Below are positions 1-11,754 of a DNA stretch of 64,000 bases, piece after piece. The DNA is taken from contig NKYR01000018.1 of the NCBI GenBank assembly GCA_003184365.1, positions 1-64,000 of the forward strand. Reading direction: 5' to 3'. The notes under the pieces are model-generated. The model made no database searches. It had not been told where the DNA came from and worked only from the letters and a program-made list of their open reading frames with translations. The DNA comes from Evernia prunastri (taxonomy: Eukaryota > Ascomycota > Lecanoromycetes > Lecanorales > Parmeliaceae). The first letter of the stretch is position 1; every line of letters starts with the position of its first letter. The position numbers and the translations under genes are program-made.

Positions 1-200
1 GGTACAAAGGGAGTGTTTATGGCTATGTGTCAGGCACATAGAGTATTTATTGGTCATTGACATATTCTCATTATCACATAGGCTAGCGGGGATTCTTCCT
101 AGTATTTAAGCGCTCTTCTCCTGTGTACATATTCGCTCTTTATCTAGTTGTCTTATTCAATTTACCCCCATTAGACTTGACTCTGGGCACGGTTCTGACA
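1..200 (-). repeat. LTR copy 1 (missing about 5 bp at window edge)
   Basis: This stretch matches 311-510 almost base for base; I noticed only two substitutions (at about 64 and 175). It ends in CTGACA at 195-200. By alignment its first about five bases (TGTCA) lie just outside the window. Confidence 0.9.
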
Positions 201-305
201 GACTAGACCCCGTTACACTCTTACACCTCCTCTTATATCTTCTCTTCCGCCTCCTCTTACGCTTCCTCTTATATCTCCTATTATATGTTACGGACGTACC
301 CTAGC

Positions 306-510
306 TGTCAGGTACAAAGGGAGTGTTTATGGCTATGTGTCAGGCACATAGAGTATTTATTGGTCATTGACACATTCTCATTATCACATAGGCTAGCGGG
401 GATTCTTCCTAGTATTTAAGCGCTCTTCTCCTGTGTACATATTCGCTCTTTATCTAGTTGTCTTATTCAATTTACCCCCATTAGATTTGACTCTGGGCAC
501 GGTTCTGACA
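306..510 (-). repeat. LTR copy 2, complete, 205 bp
   Basis: This is a complete copy bounded by TGTCAG (306-311) and CTGACA (505-510). The near identity to copy 1 suggests recent insertion or recombination, or that repeat-induced mutation has not acted heavily on it. Confidence 0.9.
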
Positions 511-1080
511 CAGACGATTTGATATATATGGTGTTTCGTGAAGAAGATCATTTGATAGCACTAAATTAGCGTCTGCGGCTCGGGTCGGGAGCAATGAACC
601 AATCAAATCGCATTATTTTGATGCTTTCTTCTCTGCCTTCTCCGTCTGAGCATATGATATCATTCTTACATTTTTGGTCACCATTTGATCATTCCTACAC
701 CGATTTTCTTCAAATTAAAATCCTGTAATGCTGATACACTATACTATTCATGAAACGTGATTCAAGTGTCTTAAATATGGTATTGTTGTCGCTATAGCCT
801 GTTCCAAAAGGTGGTCGGGTTTTTGGTGGCGTTTCGGATTTATCGGATTTTAGGGTATTGCATTAGTAGGTGTGTTGCATTAGTAGGTGACTACGAGTAC
901 AGCCGTTACACTAGTGAGTGTACTACTCTAAGGTGGGGTTCGAGATTCGGGATACCCCAAAATCAAGGACAAAGAAAGCTAGGTGTAGCTGGTGTGATCC
1001 TCTAAACGCTTTACTCATTAACCACAACTACCTATCCTCGAATCTTTCTTCATAATCCTCTCCCGAAGCTACCTTACAAA
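511..1080. other. Intergenic, presumed 5' region of the next gene
   Basis: No convincing coding sequence. A 64-codon frame at 811-1005 has no recognisable motif. The last 100 bp or so before 1081 are pyrimidine-rich and could include the 5' UTR of the following gene. Confidence 0.5.
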
Positions 1081-2559
1081 ATGATGGAATATTTCAGCTC
1101 CAAGCGAGCGAGATCCAAGTCACCAGCGCCTCCGACACAGGTCGAAACTCCTGTTCTGAATGAAGAAGACGAAGCATTCCTTGCACGCATAGAGACCGAG
1201 GGTACGCCGCCCGAATTACCTGAGCGTCCTGCTCCACCTTTACCCTCACGTCCCCAGTATCTACCCCAGGTTGGTGAGACTGAAGGCAACAATGCTCAAA
1301 TCGCACTCCTTGATGGATCGCAAAACATACCTCTACCAGATGTTCCAGATACCCCAGATGACGTCCTCACCACCGCCGAACCCGATCACATCAACCAAGG
1401 AAATGCGAAAGGAAAGCAAAAGGAGGGCAAGAAGTCCAAGTGGAGCTTTCTACGTAGAGATAGCAGGGACGTCAAGCGCAAAACCAAAGAAGCTACAGCA
1501 ACAGACCTGATGAGTGCGGCTGAGGGTTTAAAATCAGCGGATGCCCAGCCCAACGAGGATCACACTGTCTCTGATCCGGAAGCCAAAAAAGAAGAGGACG
1601 AGATGACCTCGGTCTTGGAGCAACTTAATCTGGCAGCAGTCAACAATCGCGTATTCTCAGTTTCTAAGGAATCTCAAGAGCTCCTCCGCAAGTATATAAA
1701 CCCCTCTAGTCCATTGTACGTTACCTTGTATCGAGCTGATGATCCTTCTTCAGGTTCACCCTCGTCCTCAAAGACCTCATGAATGGCGTGCCTACAGCCT
1801 ATGGTGACCTTGAATCCCTTCTCACAAACTCCGAAGATCAGATCCAGCGCACGTACACCCATCTCCCACCTTGGCTTCAAAAACTTGTCGAACAATTGCC
1901 GTCGAAGATGACGAAATCGATTGGCCCAGAGATGCTTGCGGCTGCTGCTGAAAAGCATGGTATCAACTCTAAGTATGCCAATCTGGCTGCTAGTGGTGCA
2001 TCCAAGGCAGGATTGAAGGTCAGGGTGCCGAGTCTGAAGGATCTAGTCACGAAACCCGGTGCTGTAGCTGGCATGCTGAAGGCGATTATGAACTTTTTGA
2101 AGCTCAGATTCCCGGCTTTTTTGGGCATGAACGTGCTGTACTCGCTTGCTCTTTTCGGTACGCTCTCGCATCCCATCTTTTGTCTTCTTCCCAGGATTTC
2201 TGGATCCTTGCTAATGGGGGTACAAAGTCCTTCTTTTCGTCTTCTGGTACTGCCACAAACGTGGCAGAGAAGTTCGCCTGGAAAAGGAGCGATTGCTCAC
2301 CGAAGCAGAAATTGCTGCTCTAGATGACGATGCACCGACATCCTCTTCTGATGCTCCACCAACAACCACCGCCCCTACCGGGGCACCTATTGAGCAAGTG
2401 GAGGCTGGAATGAGAGAGGCTGAGGCGATGGAGCAGCAACAAGGCGGAGGGGGCCAGTACGCGGAGGATGGCTCCTTGGCCCAAGAGCGTAAGAGAGAGG
2501 ACCGTGAGAAGGCTATGTTAAGCCATGCTGCACGGAGCAGAGGGACTGATCAGAGGTAG
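1081..2559 (+). CDS. Conserved fungal single-pass membrane protein, 448 aa
   Basis: Three exons: 1081-1691, 1754-2157 and 2228-2559 (introns of 62 and 70 nt). The N-terminal 200 residues are acidic, proline-rich and lysine-rich and look disordered. The middle contains VLKDLMNGVPTAY, a segment I remember as conserved in an uncharacterised Pezizomycotina family, then an Ala-rich helical stretch. A hydrophobic segment at about residues 320-345 (NVLYSLALFVLLFVFWY) is followed at once by basic KRGREVR, as expected of a membrane anchor with a cytosolic basic flank. The tail is Glu/Gln-rich. An alternative donor at 1716 would add eight residues; the 62-nt intron keeps the conserved segment intact and is preferred. 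Molecular function unknown. Confidence 0.82.
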
Positions 2560-5500
2560 AGGTAGAGGTCGAGGTGAGGAGAGGGGAATAGATCGCATCA
2601 AGGCCAGCCTCGATAAAGGAAGCAAGTAAGCGGCACAAGTCATAGCCTAGGCGGGCTACGCAATGCGTCAAGGCGTCTCTGCGTAGTCAAGGCCTTGCAT
2701 TCTTTCTCAAGGCTTGGCCTAGACCTTTTATTTTGAACTCTGCCTTGGAAGCTGGCCGGAACAACAAGAACGAAAGCTGCCTGGATTCTATTGACGTGGA
2801 ACGATTCTGTCATGCTAGCATACGTGGAGCGAGCAAGCGACTGTCATGCTCTTGGCCTGCTTTTGCTCCTTTGCGGAAACGATTCCCCAAGCCGATTTTG
2901 CATGCCACTGAATAAGTACTTATCTATTCAAACCAATAAAAATGTATCAGCCGCATATCACTAGCCATAGTCCTCTTCTGGTGAGGTGGACTTTCCTTTC
3001 TACGGAATACCCCTGAGTCTCAGCTCTGACCTCTCCCTTTCATTGTCTCTTTGTGTTAGTTGCGCCAAAGCTCGCCTTGTCGAAGTCAGCACTCTAATTC
3101 GGAGAATATTGCAAAAAGACCCCCCTGCCAAGCTTTACATTCACGCCTTGGACGGCTGCGACTGATAAAAATAAAGGATTCCAGATCGAAAAGAGTAATC
3201 ATTGGTACGTGCAGCCAGAGCATCGATACAAAAGCTTCTACCCGCACGAACCGCAATTCTTTCCTGGAGCCAACCGCGCCGGAGTCGGGAATTCAACTGC
3301 GGTCAGCTTTTCGGCTCAGGGGGACTCTGAAAAGGGTGTGTGACTCGACCCTCCCTAGATGAAGGAGCTAGCTCGAACGGGGCCCAGGAGCCTTCTTCGA
3401 GGTAGGTTTGAACACACACGCCACTTCGTTTACGGGAACCTTCTGAACTATGCCTCAGATTCGACTCGTTTGGGGGCAACTTTGTACGAGGAGATGCTAC
3501 GGTATTGCCTGGAAAAGCCTGAAGACATACGAATAATGTCTTCGATACAGATACATAGGTACTGCTCACCGCTTTTTGAGGCGATTCTGCAGAGAGTGAG
3601 CGAATTTAATGCACAGCTCGGATCCGACTGCTGGAACAATGAGGGATGCCAGAGGCATCTCTCTCATGCATGTCAGACATCTTGTCCGTTGAGCGCATTC
3701 TTGGTGGCAAATTCTTGGAGACTTTCTCATTAGGTATCCGGATATATAAATGTCATTGAGAAATACGACTACATATTCTGTGTTGGTTTATGTTATGAAC
3801 CTATCCCTTCGATATAGACATCAATATTCGCTCAACCTTTTCCATGCGCTAGTTAGAGGCAAACAGAAATGCTTTTCGGAGGTCGACAGTTTGCTCGAAG
3901 ACTTGAGACTTGTTTTCGAACCGAGGGTGGGATTATTGATGGGTCGAAGCGGAAGATGCTTGGACCAAAGCATTGAAAGTGAGACCAGTGTGCCTACCCG
4001 TTTTTGAATAGGCTAAAAAGACCTGGATGGATACCTAGGTATGTAGTCCTTTGGGGTAAAGGGGTAAATGTCTTCCGGAAAGAGAAGCTGGAAGAAAATC
4101 AAGAAATGCACGGTCTCGAAGGCGAGTGCCCTTTCTTGGTGTTGCTGTTCCACATTCAATTTCCGTTTCCCTTTTCCGTTGATTCACAGCGAGGCTCAAC
4201 CAGCGGTACACTCTGCAGTCTGAACTCTGGAACCTCTGGTCTCTTTTCAGCAGCATCGGAACCAAGTAATAATTATAATGTTCCTCTGATTGGTGACGGA
4301 ACAGGACAAGAGCCGGATGTGTGAGGATGAGTGTCACGAGTACAGCAGATTTAAAAGTTGGCGTTCTTTACTCGGTACAAGTAGGTACTAAAGTACCGTA
4401 TAGTGTATAGCTACCCAAATTAATACGTACCGCTCTTTGGAAGAAGATCTTGACACCCCGCCTCTTTGCCAAGAATCGTCGGACAATTACTAGAATTGAA
4501 TATCTGGTAGTGGTAACTTGGCATGCTACAAGGGCATGTACCCAATTTTTATTTCTTATTGTTTTTTTTTTTTTTTAATTCAAGAGTACGGTATGGACTT
4601 GGTCAGTTGGTACATGGTCCATGGTGGTGTGGTCTGACCTAAAGGCTAAAGGACTCGAGAAGGAGGGCTGCGGTTGCGGCGGGCGAACCGCTTTCTCTCC
4701 TGACTTTCAAAGACATCGGGGCGGTTGGGTTTACCGTTTACAGCTAGAGTACCTAGTACCCTACCCTTCACTATGGTAAAATACCACCTACTTGACTCTT
4801 GGCGTCTCAGAATTGAGGCCAGTGTTTGGACTTGATCAGTGAACCCCCCTATCTGCCCGCCATCAATCTGATTACCTGAGCGTGTTTTTGGTATAACAAT
4901 GATTCAATAAGAATAATGACAACGATCATAAATCATAACAGTCTACAGTGGTGAAGAAGAGGAGAGAGTTGATGGAATCTGCATAATACTAGACAGCAAT
5001 TACCTTACGGCTCCGTGATGGGCACTAATGCATTCCCCGGATCTCGTTTGTGTAATTAATTGATTATGTAATTATGTAACGTAATGGATTGAGCCTTGAG
5101 GGATATATTTAGGAGAAATGCGGGCGCGTGGCTGCGTTGACTTGACTTTCACTTGTTGAGTGAGTGTGAGCGTGGGACCACTAAGGAATCAGGATGGAAA
5201 CCAGAGCCTCGACCAACGGCGTCGGATATTAATGAAATTTTTAGTTAGTTCTTGGCCTACCTATTGTTACATATTGCTCGCAGCAGATCCCGGAATCCTG
5301 AATCCTGAATTCTAAACCAATAAGTTACATTTATTAATTATCCTTGTCGCTCCAGCCTAGTACTCACTGTACCGTATATAGACTATAGAGTGTATACCTA
5401 CTCAAAGAGTCAAAGTGAAACAGGGGCATTGATTAAATTAAAGTACACGGCCATGATTCCTTCCTATTCGCCATTCTATCCCTAGCGTCTCGCCCGAGAT

Positions 5501-6036
5501 GCCTCTTCTAACAAATATACGCCTTTAACCGTCCAAGATCTAACGGCACGTACCTGACTAATGCCACTACGCCGTTTCATAACCCCGCTAAGGTATGAAG
5601 CTCTTTCCGCTGCTCTCTCCTTCACACTCCACACTTCCTCCCCTCCCCCCCATACATCCAACTTTTCACCCCCTGTCGAAAGCTTTGACACGGCATCAGG
5701 GGGCTTTCAATTCGTCCAACAAGGCGTAGAAACTCCTTTAAACTAACTTAGCTGTCTGTAACAATACGGAAATGCCTCCCCAACCCCCGAAAGGGGCCAA
5801 AATGCCTATGTTGCTGTTATATCAACTTGCCGCCCACCCTCCAGGCCTTCTTTCTTCCATTTTCTCAACCTTCAAGTCTGCCTCTCGTGTTTGTCTGTCT
5901 CCTACCTTTTTTCTTGCATCAAAAGTCGGGTCACTCGCTTCCTCGACTCTTGTACCCTCCTTCACTATCGATTGCATACCGCATACCATAATACGCTCTC
6001 TCACACTACATTGATATTATATCTAATACCGCCATC
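2560..6036. other. Long gene-poor interval
   Basis: About 3.5 kb without a gene I can support. Frames of 60-124 codons occur (for example 3060-3362 plus, 3359-3733 plus, 3750-4007 plus) but none shows a domain, signal peptide or persuasive splice chain. The sequence is AT-rich in places, with a run of 15 T at 4562-4576 and related short words such as GTACCGTATA near 4395 and 5379. Around 2650-2690 a 7-bp inverted repeat (CTACGCA/TGCGTAG) could form a small hairpin. From about 5630 to 6036 the sequence is C/T-rich and probably serves as promoter and 5' UTR of the next gene. Confidence 0.5.
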
Positions 6037-8841
6037 ATGCGATTCGTAGCAGTCTCGGCCCTCCTTGGCCTTCTGGCTGTTCAGCAGGCTGCAGCCGTAA
6101 GTGTCTTGCTTCCGCCGTCGAAGAAGAGGAGAGCTATATCTAATTTTATCGTCGGCAGGGAGGAAGCGATTCGGATTGGCAATGTGCTCCTGGTTTCCCT
6201 ATTTGCTCAAAATCGAGCAACCAGTGCTCCAACTATCAGAAGGGTGGCATCAGTTGCGCTGAGAATTCGCAGCCAACCACTGGTTCTTGTACCGGCGTTT
6301 CGGGAATGGGTGTCGCTAATGCAAATTACGGCACCATGAAATGCAATAGCAAGGGCAAGAGAGGCCTTGGACGGCGCGGAGGCAGCTCGGCCGGTTTGAC
6401 CGTAAGCAGGCGTATGAAGATTCATGGTTACGATTCCTAACCAAGAATTAGGACCAAAAATGTGTGAAGCAAACCTGCGGCACATCAAAAGGCAGCGGTA
6501 TCACCGTCAACAAGGGTTCTGGGTCGCAGTACTCATGTAACGCCCATCAAATCATCGTCGAACAACCCACCGTTGTTCAGATTACCCATTACAACGAGAA
6601 CAGCGGCCAAACCTGTTCATACCACCAGTCGTGCAATGCTAACGAGATCACAACCATCAACAACGAAAACTGCGGTCAAAGTGACTACCACGAGGTCACC
6701 GTTCATCCTAGCTCCCCATCCGGGCCCAACGTGCCTATCGGCATTGTGCAAATGAATTTCGAATGCACGCCGGCCCCATCCTCTAGCTGCTCTGCTCCTC
6801 CCGCGTCGAGCCTGCAAGCGAAGAGCAGCACACCGGTAGTTGTTCCCTCGAAGCCGGTCAGCCCTCCTCTCTCGACTGCTCCCAAGGTTACGCCCTCTTC
6901 AGCACCATCGCCATTTGAGTCTGGAACGACTACGCCAGCCGTCTCGCCATCCTCGCCAGCCGTCGTGCCATCTTCGCCAGCCGTCGTGCCATCTTCGCCA
7001 GCCGTCGTGCCGTCTTCGCCAGCCGTCGTGCCGTCTTCGCCAGCCGTCGTGCCGTCTTCGCCAGCCGTTGTGCCATCTTCGACACCGTCGCCATTTCAGA
7101 ATGGAACGACTACGCCAGCCGTCTCGCCATCTTCGCCAGTCGTCGTGCCGTCTTCGCCAGTCGTCGTGCCGTCTTCGCCAGCCGTTGTGCCATCTTCGCC
7201 AGCTGTCGTGCCATCTTCGCCGGCTGTCGTGCCATCTTCGAGTCCTGCGATAGTTCAGTCTGGAACGACCACGCCGTCTGTGACTCCTTCAGTGCCGGTC
7301 GAAACCGAGACCACTAGCTTAACCACTTACACTACCCTGACCAGCTGCCCAGTGACCTCCACCACGGTGATCAGTGGTAGCACTTCTATCATCGTGAAGA
7401 CCAGCTTGATCACGAGCACAATTACCACCTGCACACGCTGCGTAGAGAAGACTTCCACTCCCAGCCCAGTCCAACAGGGTACCACTACACCAGCTCTAAG
7501 CCCATCAAGCCCTGCCGTACCATCACCGTCGGCTCCCGCCACCACTACGCCTGGCTCTCCCCAACAAGCTGGCACCAGCTCTGTACCATCACCCCTAGTT
7601 GTTTACACATCAACTCCAGTCGTTATTACAACCACAACCGAGATGTAAGTGCCCCCGTCGTGCTTAAGATTGTGCTAGCGTGTAAGCTAACGTGGCTCCA
7701 ATACAGTGTCTTGACCACTTTGACCACCTGCCCAGTTACCACCACTGTCACCCCTCCTCACCAGACGCCGACGGTGATTACTACGAGCACCATCTCGACC
7801 GTGATCAGCACTTCAACCTCTACGATCACCACGACGACCCTGGCTCCTCCAAGCCCAGTAGTGTCAGGCCAAGCATCATCCTCTTCAAGCCCAGTGGTAC
7901 CACCTGCACAGCCATCTCCACCACCCGCCTTCAAGGGTTGTATCTCAGCATATTTCGACCTGAAGGGTTGTGGAAGCAACACAGACTACGACTGTTACTG
8001 CAAACAAGATGAAGTTACCACAAAGGTGTACGAATGTATCACCAATTACGAACAAGACGTGGCATTGCAGGCCCAGGCCATGGCCAGCTACCAGGGTCTT
8101 TGCGCCCAATACGTTCCCCAGCACCCCGCTATCGTCACCAAATCTGTGGAGCTCATCCCTGTACCTGTTTCGTCCTCCGTCGGAAGTAGCTCGGCTGCAC
8201 CTCCTGCTGGAAGCAGCCCTGCAGTCGTCGTTTCTCCCGCTGGAAGCAGCCCCGCTGTCATCGTAACTCCAGCTGGAACCGTGACTCCGGCTCCAGCTTC
8301 TCCAGTCCAGGCCGGCCAGACCACCACAACTACTGCACCGGTTCCGGGTAGCCCTGCACCGACTTCCGCGCCATCCAGCAGCGTCCCATCGACCACTATC
8401 CCGATCTCCGTCACCGTCACCATTCCCTGCTCCGTCGCCGGAGGCCTTGTCAACCAGATCACCGATGGCCAGGTCCAGGTCCAAGCCACCAGTGCCATGG
8501 CTTCTGGCTGCGCAACCACTTCGCTGCTCTCTACCCAGCTCGCGGTGCCACAAATGCACTTCGCGACTTCCGGCACCAGCGTTGGTCTCGCAGCTGGTAC
8601 TCCAGCTGCCAACGAAGCTGGTGCCACTGCCGCTCCCCCTGCGGCCACCGCTGCCGGTGCTGCCGGTGCTGCGAATGCCGCCGGTGTCCCTGGCGTGGCT
8701 GGTGCATCTGGCAGCGCCGCCGCTGCCACACCATCATCACCCACTGCAGCAACTTTCAAGGGTGCGGCGGCCAAGACCTCGCAAAGCGGTGTCTTCCTGT
8801 CAGTGGTCATCGCAGCTGTTGGTCTCGTTGTCTACGCATAA
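6037..8841 (+). CDS. GPI-anchored, repeat-rich cell-wall protein with CFEM-like domain, 876 aa
   Basis: Four exons: 6037-6096, 6159-6401, 6452-7644 and 7707-8841. Exon 1 encodes exactly a signal peptide (MRFVAVSALLGLLAVQQAAA). Residues 21-220 or so are a cysteine-rich N-domain containing dibasic KR (87-88) and RR (92-93), possible Kex2 sites. A long Ser/Thr/Pro/Val region with SPAVVPSS repeats follows, suiting heavy O-mannosylation. Residues about 575-640 resemble CFEM (CGSNTDYDCYCK then spaced cysteines) but I count six cysteines instead of eight. The C-terminus is Ala/Gly-rich and ends in a hydrophobic tail (VFLSVVIAAVGLVVYA), a typical GPI-attachment signal. Likely wall or plasma-membrane surface protein; CFEM families often bind heme or act in adhesion, but that is not shown here. 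Confidence 0.88.
6904..7240 (+). repeat. Coding minisatellite, 24-bp units with higher-order duplication
   Basis: In-frame 24-bp units encode SPAVVPSS (some SPVVVPSS). Two blocks, roughly 6904-7080 and 7084-7240, each start with a PSPF..GTTTPAVSPSS module and continue into several 24-bp units, so a larger module was duplicated as well. Such arrays change length readily by slippage or recombination. Copy number in an assembly may therefore be unreliable and may vary between strains. Confidence 0.9.
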
Positions 8842-9721
8842 GCGTGTCCCTTTGCATCATGATGATGACGATTGGGGGTGGAGTCGAGAACGAGAAGGAT
8901 GTCTATATTCATGTCTTTCCTTAATCAATCAGCATTTATTTGAGTTCCCAGCGCCCTCTATGGTTGGTTGGGCGGGTTGGCGCATTAATCAATACTGGTC
9001 CTGGGTGAGAGGACGATTTTTGCTTGCGAGAGTCGCTTAAGGCCTTGTCGTTGTTGATATCTATGGTGTGGTAATAATACAAAGATGTGATATAAAAAGA
9101 AAATCCCATGGCAAGAGCCTTTTCTACCTTAAACCGAATAAGATGAAAGAATCATGAATTAATGTAATCTTACATTATTGACTGTATGGTAAACTTGCTG
9201 CGCTTGAGCATCACCATCCCCCAACGACTCTACAATGCTGGCCCCGCAAAGCCCCGGCCGTCTAAAAAGGAGCCGCAGATCTCTTCAACCAATTAGTACT
9301 CCCGCCATTCCAACTTCCAAGACCTCAATCGTATTCCTAGCGCCAGCTTTGCGCCCATTTAAACTTCAAAGGCGGTCATATCCTCGGAGATCGCTGTCGC
9401 AGTGCTAAGCTGGCCCGTCCAACACGACCGCGCGATAATACGAGCACATTAGCTATTTTTATTACATCCTTTCCACCATGCACTCTCGGGCGAAACCTTG
9501 CGCTTTGCATTTAAGCCTACTTTACCTATGCACGAGCTGTCATAACATGTCATAACAATATGCCGATGCGTCGTTGATGTCGTTACCGCAGTTACCGTCC
9601 GTAGCTGGTCCGGAAATTGACCCTACGGCGCTTGCAGCATCTCTCCTTCCCTTGACGCCGGCCGCGTTTTCCACGGCCGTTCAGAAACCGGCGTAGATGC
9701 TCTCTCTCTGTGTCTCTCTCT
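8842..9721. other. Intergenic between convergent genes
   Basis: This interval lies between the 3' ends of the GPI-protein gene (plus) and the RTA1-like gene (minus). A frame in it (8447-9040) is a shadow running out of the previous gene. No further coding or RNA gene recognised. Confidence 0.5.
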
Positions 9722-10939
9722 TTAGGACGAGCCGTCTGGAACCGGACTGCCTTTCTCGTCTCCAACCTCTACGCTCCTGTTTCCCTTCTTCCGGAAGAGG
9801 TTCCTGTACTTCTTCTGCACGTATCCCTCCCGGAAGCAGTATCCCGGGTGGAAGATGTTCAGCGCCAGCACGGCCACGACGACCATGGCCCCCTCGAAGC
9901 CGACGAAGAGATGCTGGTCCCGGATCAAGGCGCCCGTCCAGCCCTCGCTCAGCTCGGCGACGCGGTAGATGGACCGGACGAAGATGCAGAGCGTCGACAG
10001 GGCCAGCGCGACCAAGAAAGCGCGGAACTTGGCGCTGGCCCGCAGCGCCGCGTGCCGGGGGTCCAGGGCCGCGTCGCCCATGGCCCGCATCCGCCGCAGC
10101 GTCTTGACCATGAAGTCCAGGCAGAGCAGCTGGAACAGGAACAGCGTGAGGACCTGGAACGCCAGGCCCGCGACCATGATGTGGTCGCCCATGTCCGGGC
10201 TCTTGTCCTGGTGGCTGGCGACCGAGGCCATGCCGCCGCCGATGGCTTGGAGCAGGAGGGAGACGACGTCGCACGGGATGAAGATGCGCGGGTACGAGAG
10301 GGGTTTGATGTGCGAGTTTTCGGGGCCGAAGGTGACGACGATGCGGGAGAGGGTGAGGTAGATGCCCGCGGCTAGGAAGGCGGGGGCGATGGTCAGGCAG
10401 ACGATTTGCATCAGGAACCCATTCTTGCGGGTGGCGTTAGCATGGAAGGAAGAAGGTGGGGGGGGGAATTGTGGTCAGGAATGATGATGTAGACTGAAGG
10501 GAGGAGATGTACCTGATTGAAGGGATTATACCAGCTCATGATCCTGCCAATGTAGCCCAGCACTTCGAGACTGCAGCCGCTGACCATGGCGACTGTGAAG
10601 CCGATGAAGCGCCGCGAGAGGGCCGCTTGCAGGATGAAGCAGCATAGCGAGAAGGAGAAGAGGGCGAGGAAGACGGCGTTGGTGGAGAGCGAGGGCCGGT
10701 ACGCGTAGTAGGAGTCCTTGATGGGGCACGTTTTCAGTGTACAGGCGCTGGAAGGTTTTTCGGAGTGAGTATTTTCTCTTTCACAAAGAGTTGTAGATTT
10801 TAGGAGATACGCATGTCTCGAGAGGCGGAAAGCTTGAAGGGGGGGGGGATCATAGATGAAAAATAGATCAAGTAGCTTACGCTCTGTACGCGGCCAACTG
10901 CTTATCGTCACGCGGGTATAGAAAATTAAGGGTTTGCAT
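9722..10939 (-). CDS. RTA1-family seven-TM membrane protein, 331 aa
   Basis: Exons on the minus strand: 10939-10881, 10747-10513 and 10423-9722 (introns 133 and 89 nt). The product starts MQTLNFLYPRDD, then PSLSTNAVFLALFSFSL, GCSLEVLGYIGRI and a family-typical FLMQIVCLTIAPAFLAAGIY. About seven hydrophobic segments and a basic C-terminal tail (KKYRNLFRKKGNRSVE) follow. These match the RTA1/lipid-translocating-exporter family (RTA1, RSB1, PUG1-like), whose yeast members affect 7-aminocholesterol resistance, sphingoid-base efflux or porphyrin handling. The exact substrate cannot be read from sequence. The last exon is clearly GC-richer than its surroundings. Homopolymer G runs lie in both introns. 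Confidence 0.88.
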
Positions 10940-11754
10940 GATGGTGTTCGTTTTGTCCGAATGAGAGAAGGAATCGACTTGATAATGATTTATTATAGAA
11001 GCAGCCTTTGAACACAAACACAAGAACAACAAGTGGACGATTATGACAAGTTATGGCCAAGAGCAAGAGAATGGAAATTGTGGGAGTGGGTAGAAAGAGA
11101 AAGGGAGGGGGGGGGGAGGCGAAGGCAAGAAGGATTATTATAGGATTATAGGATTATGATTACAGGAGAGATGTATGAATGATTGACCTTCATCCTCCAA
11201 AGTCGCTTGCTCTCGTTCTTGCAGCAGAGGAGAGAGAGAGGAGGAGAAGCTCGGTTAGTATCCGAGCTGGTCTCAGTCTCGCTGGTGTGGGTGTGTGGGT
11301 GTCCGGATTATGCATAGTGCATAATGCATAATGCATAAATTATAATGCAGCATCTACTCCACATATATCGGAGAATCGGTTGGCCGATATACTTTGATTG
11401 GTTTACGTATCTCACCTCTTCCATCTATCAAATAGAGTAGGTATCACAATCACAAGTGGCATCAGATTCGTATTGAAAAAATATGAGTTGGAATTCAAGA
11501 CCTCAACCCCTCAGCCTCATTGTCACACTCACCAATTGAGTAAAGAATTTAGATTCGTACTCTATCAAAAGAAGAGATAATAAAGAAACTGACAGCGTTA
11601 CGAGTAATGAGCGGTAGCAGAGATGCCCTCAATTGCTCTTTCTTCTCAAACCAAAAGTGTAGCCTCATTGCGACTGTCTTTCATTTTCCCTTTTTTGGCA
11701 ATCATGGTGTACGAATCGGTGTTCAAATGTCTTCTTATGACATATGATGGCAGG
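10940..11754. other. Intergenic upstream of RTA1-like gene
   Basis: This probably contains the RTA1-like promoter. It is rich in simple sequence: a G run near 11107, GA-rich tracts at about 11225-11255 and a palindromic TGCATA array at 11309-11349. No gene recognised. Confidence 0.5.
11309..11349. repeat. Tandem TGCATAA array
   Basis: The hexanucleotide TGCATA, part of the palindrome ATGCAT, recurs at near-regular spacing through this 41-bp stretch. Probably simple-sequence drift; a cruciform or binding-site role is possible but unsupported. Confidence 0.7.

Larger units (their letters stand above)
1..510 (-). mobile_element. TRIM-like LTR element or tandem LTR remnant
   Basis: Two nearly identical LTRs (1-200, cut by the window edge, and 306-510) flank only 105 bp, too little for gag or pol. 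The complete LTR begins TGTCAG and ends CTGACA, the inverted ends expected of an LTR. The spacer (201-305) is pyrimidine-rich on the plus strand and so gives a purine tract on the minus strand. With a TATA-like AAATA and an AATAAA in suitable order on that strand, minus is the likelier orientation. The layout fits a terminal-repeat retrotransposon in miniature, or two LTRs left by recombination. I see no certain primer-binding site, and the outer target duplication cannot be tested because the left end is outside the window. Confidence 0.7.

Noticed and set aside
2640..2730. MITE-like inverted repeats after the first gene
   Set aside because: Only a 7-bp stem could be confirmed and no target duplication was visible.
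3359..3733. 124-codon frame in the gene-poor interval
   Set aside because: No domain, no credible upstream or downstream exon, and no codon pattern that sets it apart from chance.
6904..7240. CRISPR-like regular repeats
   Set aside because: The repeats are in-frame coding units without unique spacers, in a eukaryotic gene.
8088..8810. 240-codon minus-strand frame
   Set aside because: It is an antisense shadow of the low-complexity GPI-protein coding sequence; Ala/Gly/Val-rich with no motif.
9710..10375. 221-codon plus-strand frame
   Set aside because: It is antisense to the GC-rich last exon of the RTA1-family gene; high GC suppresses stops in all frames.
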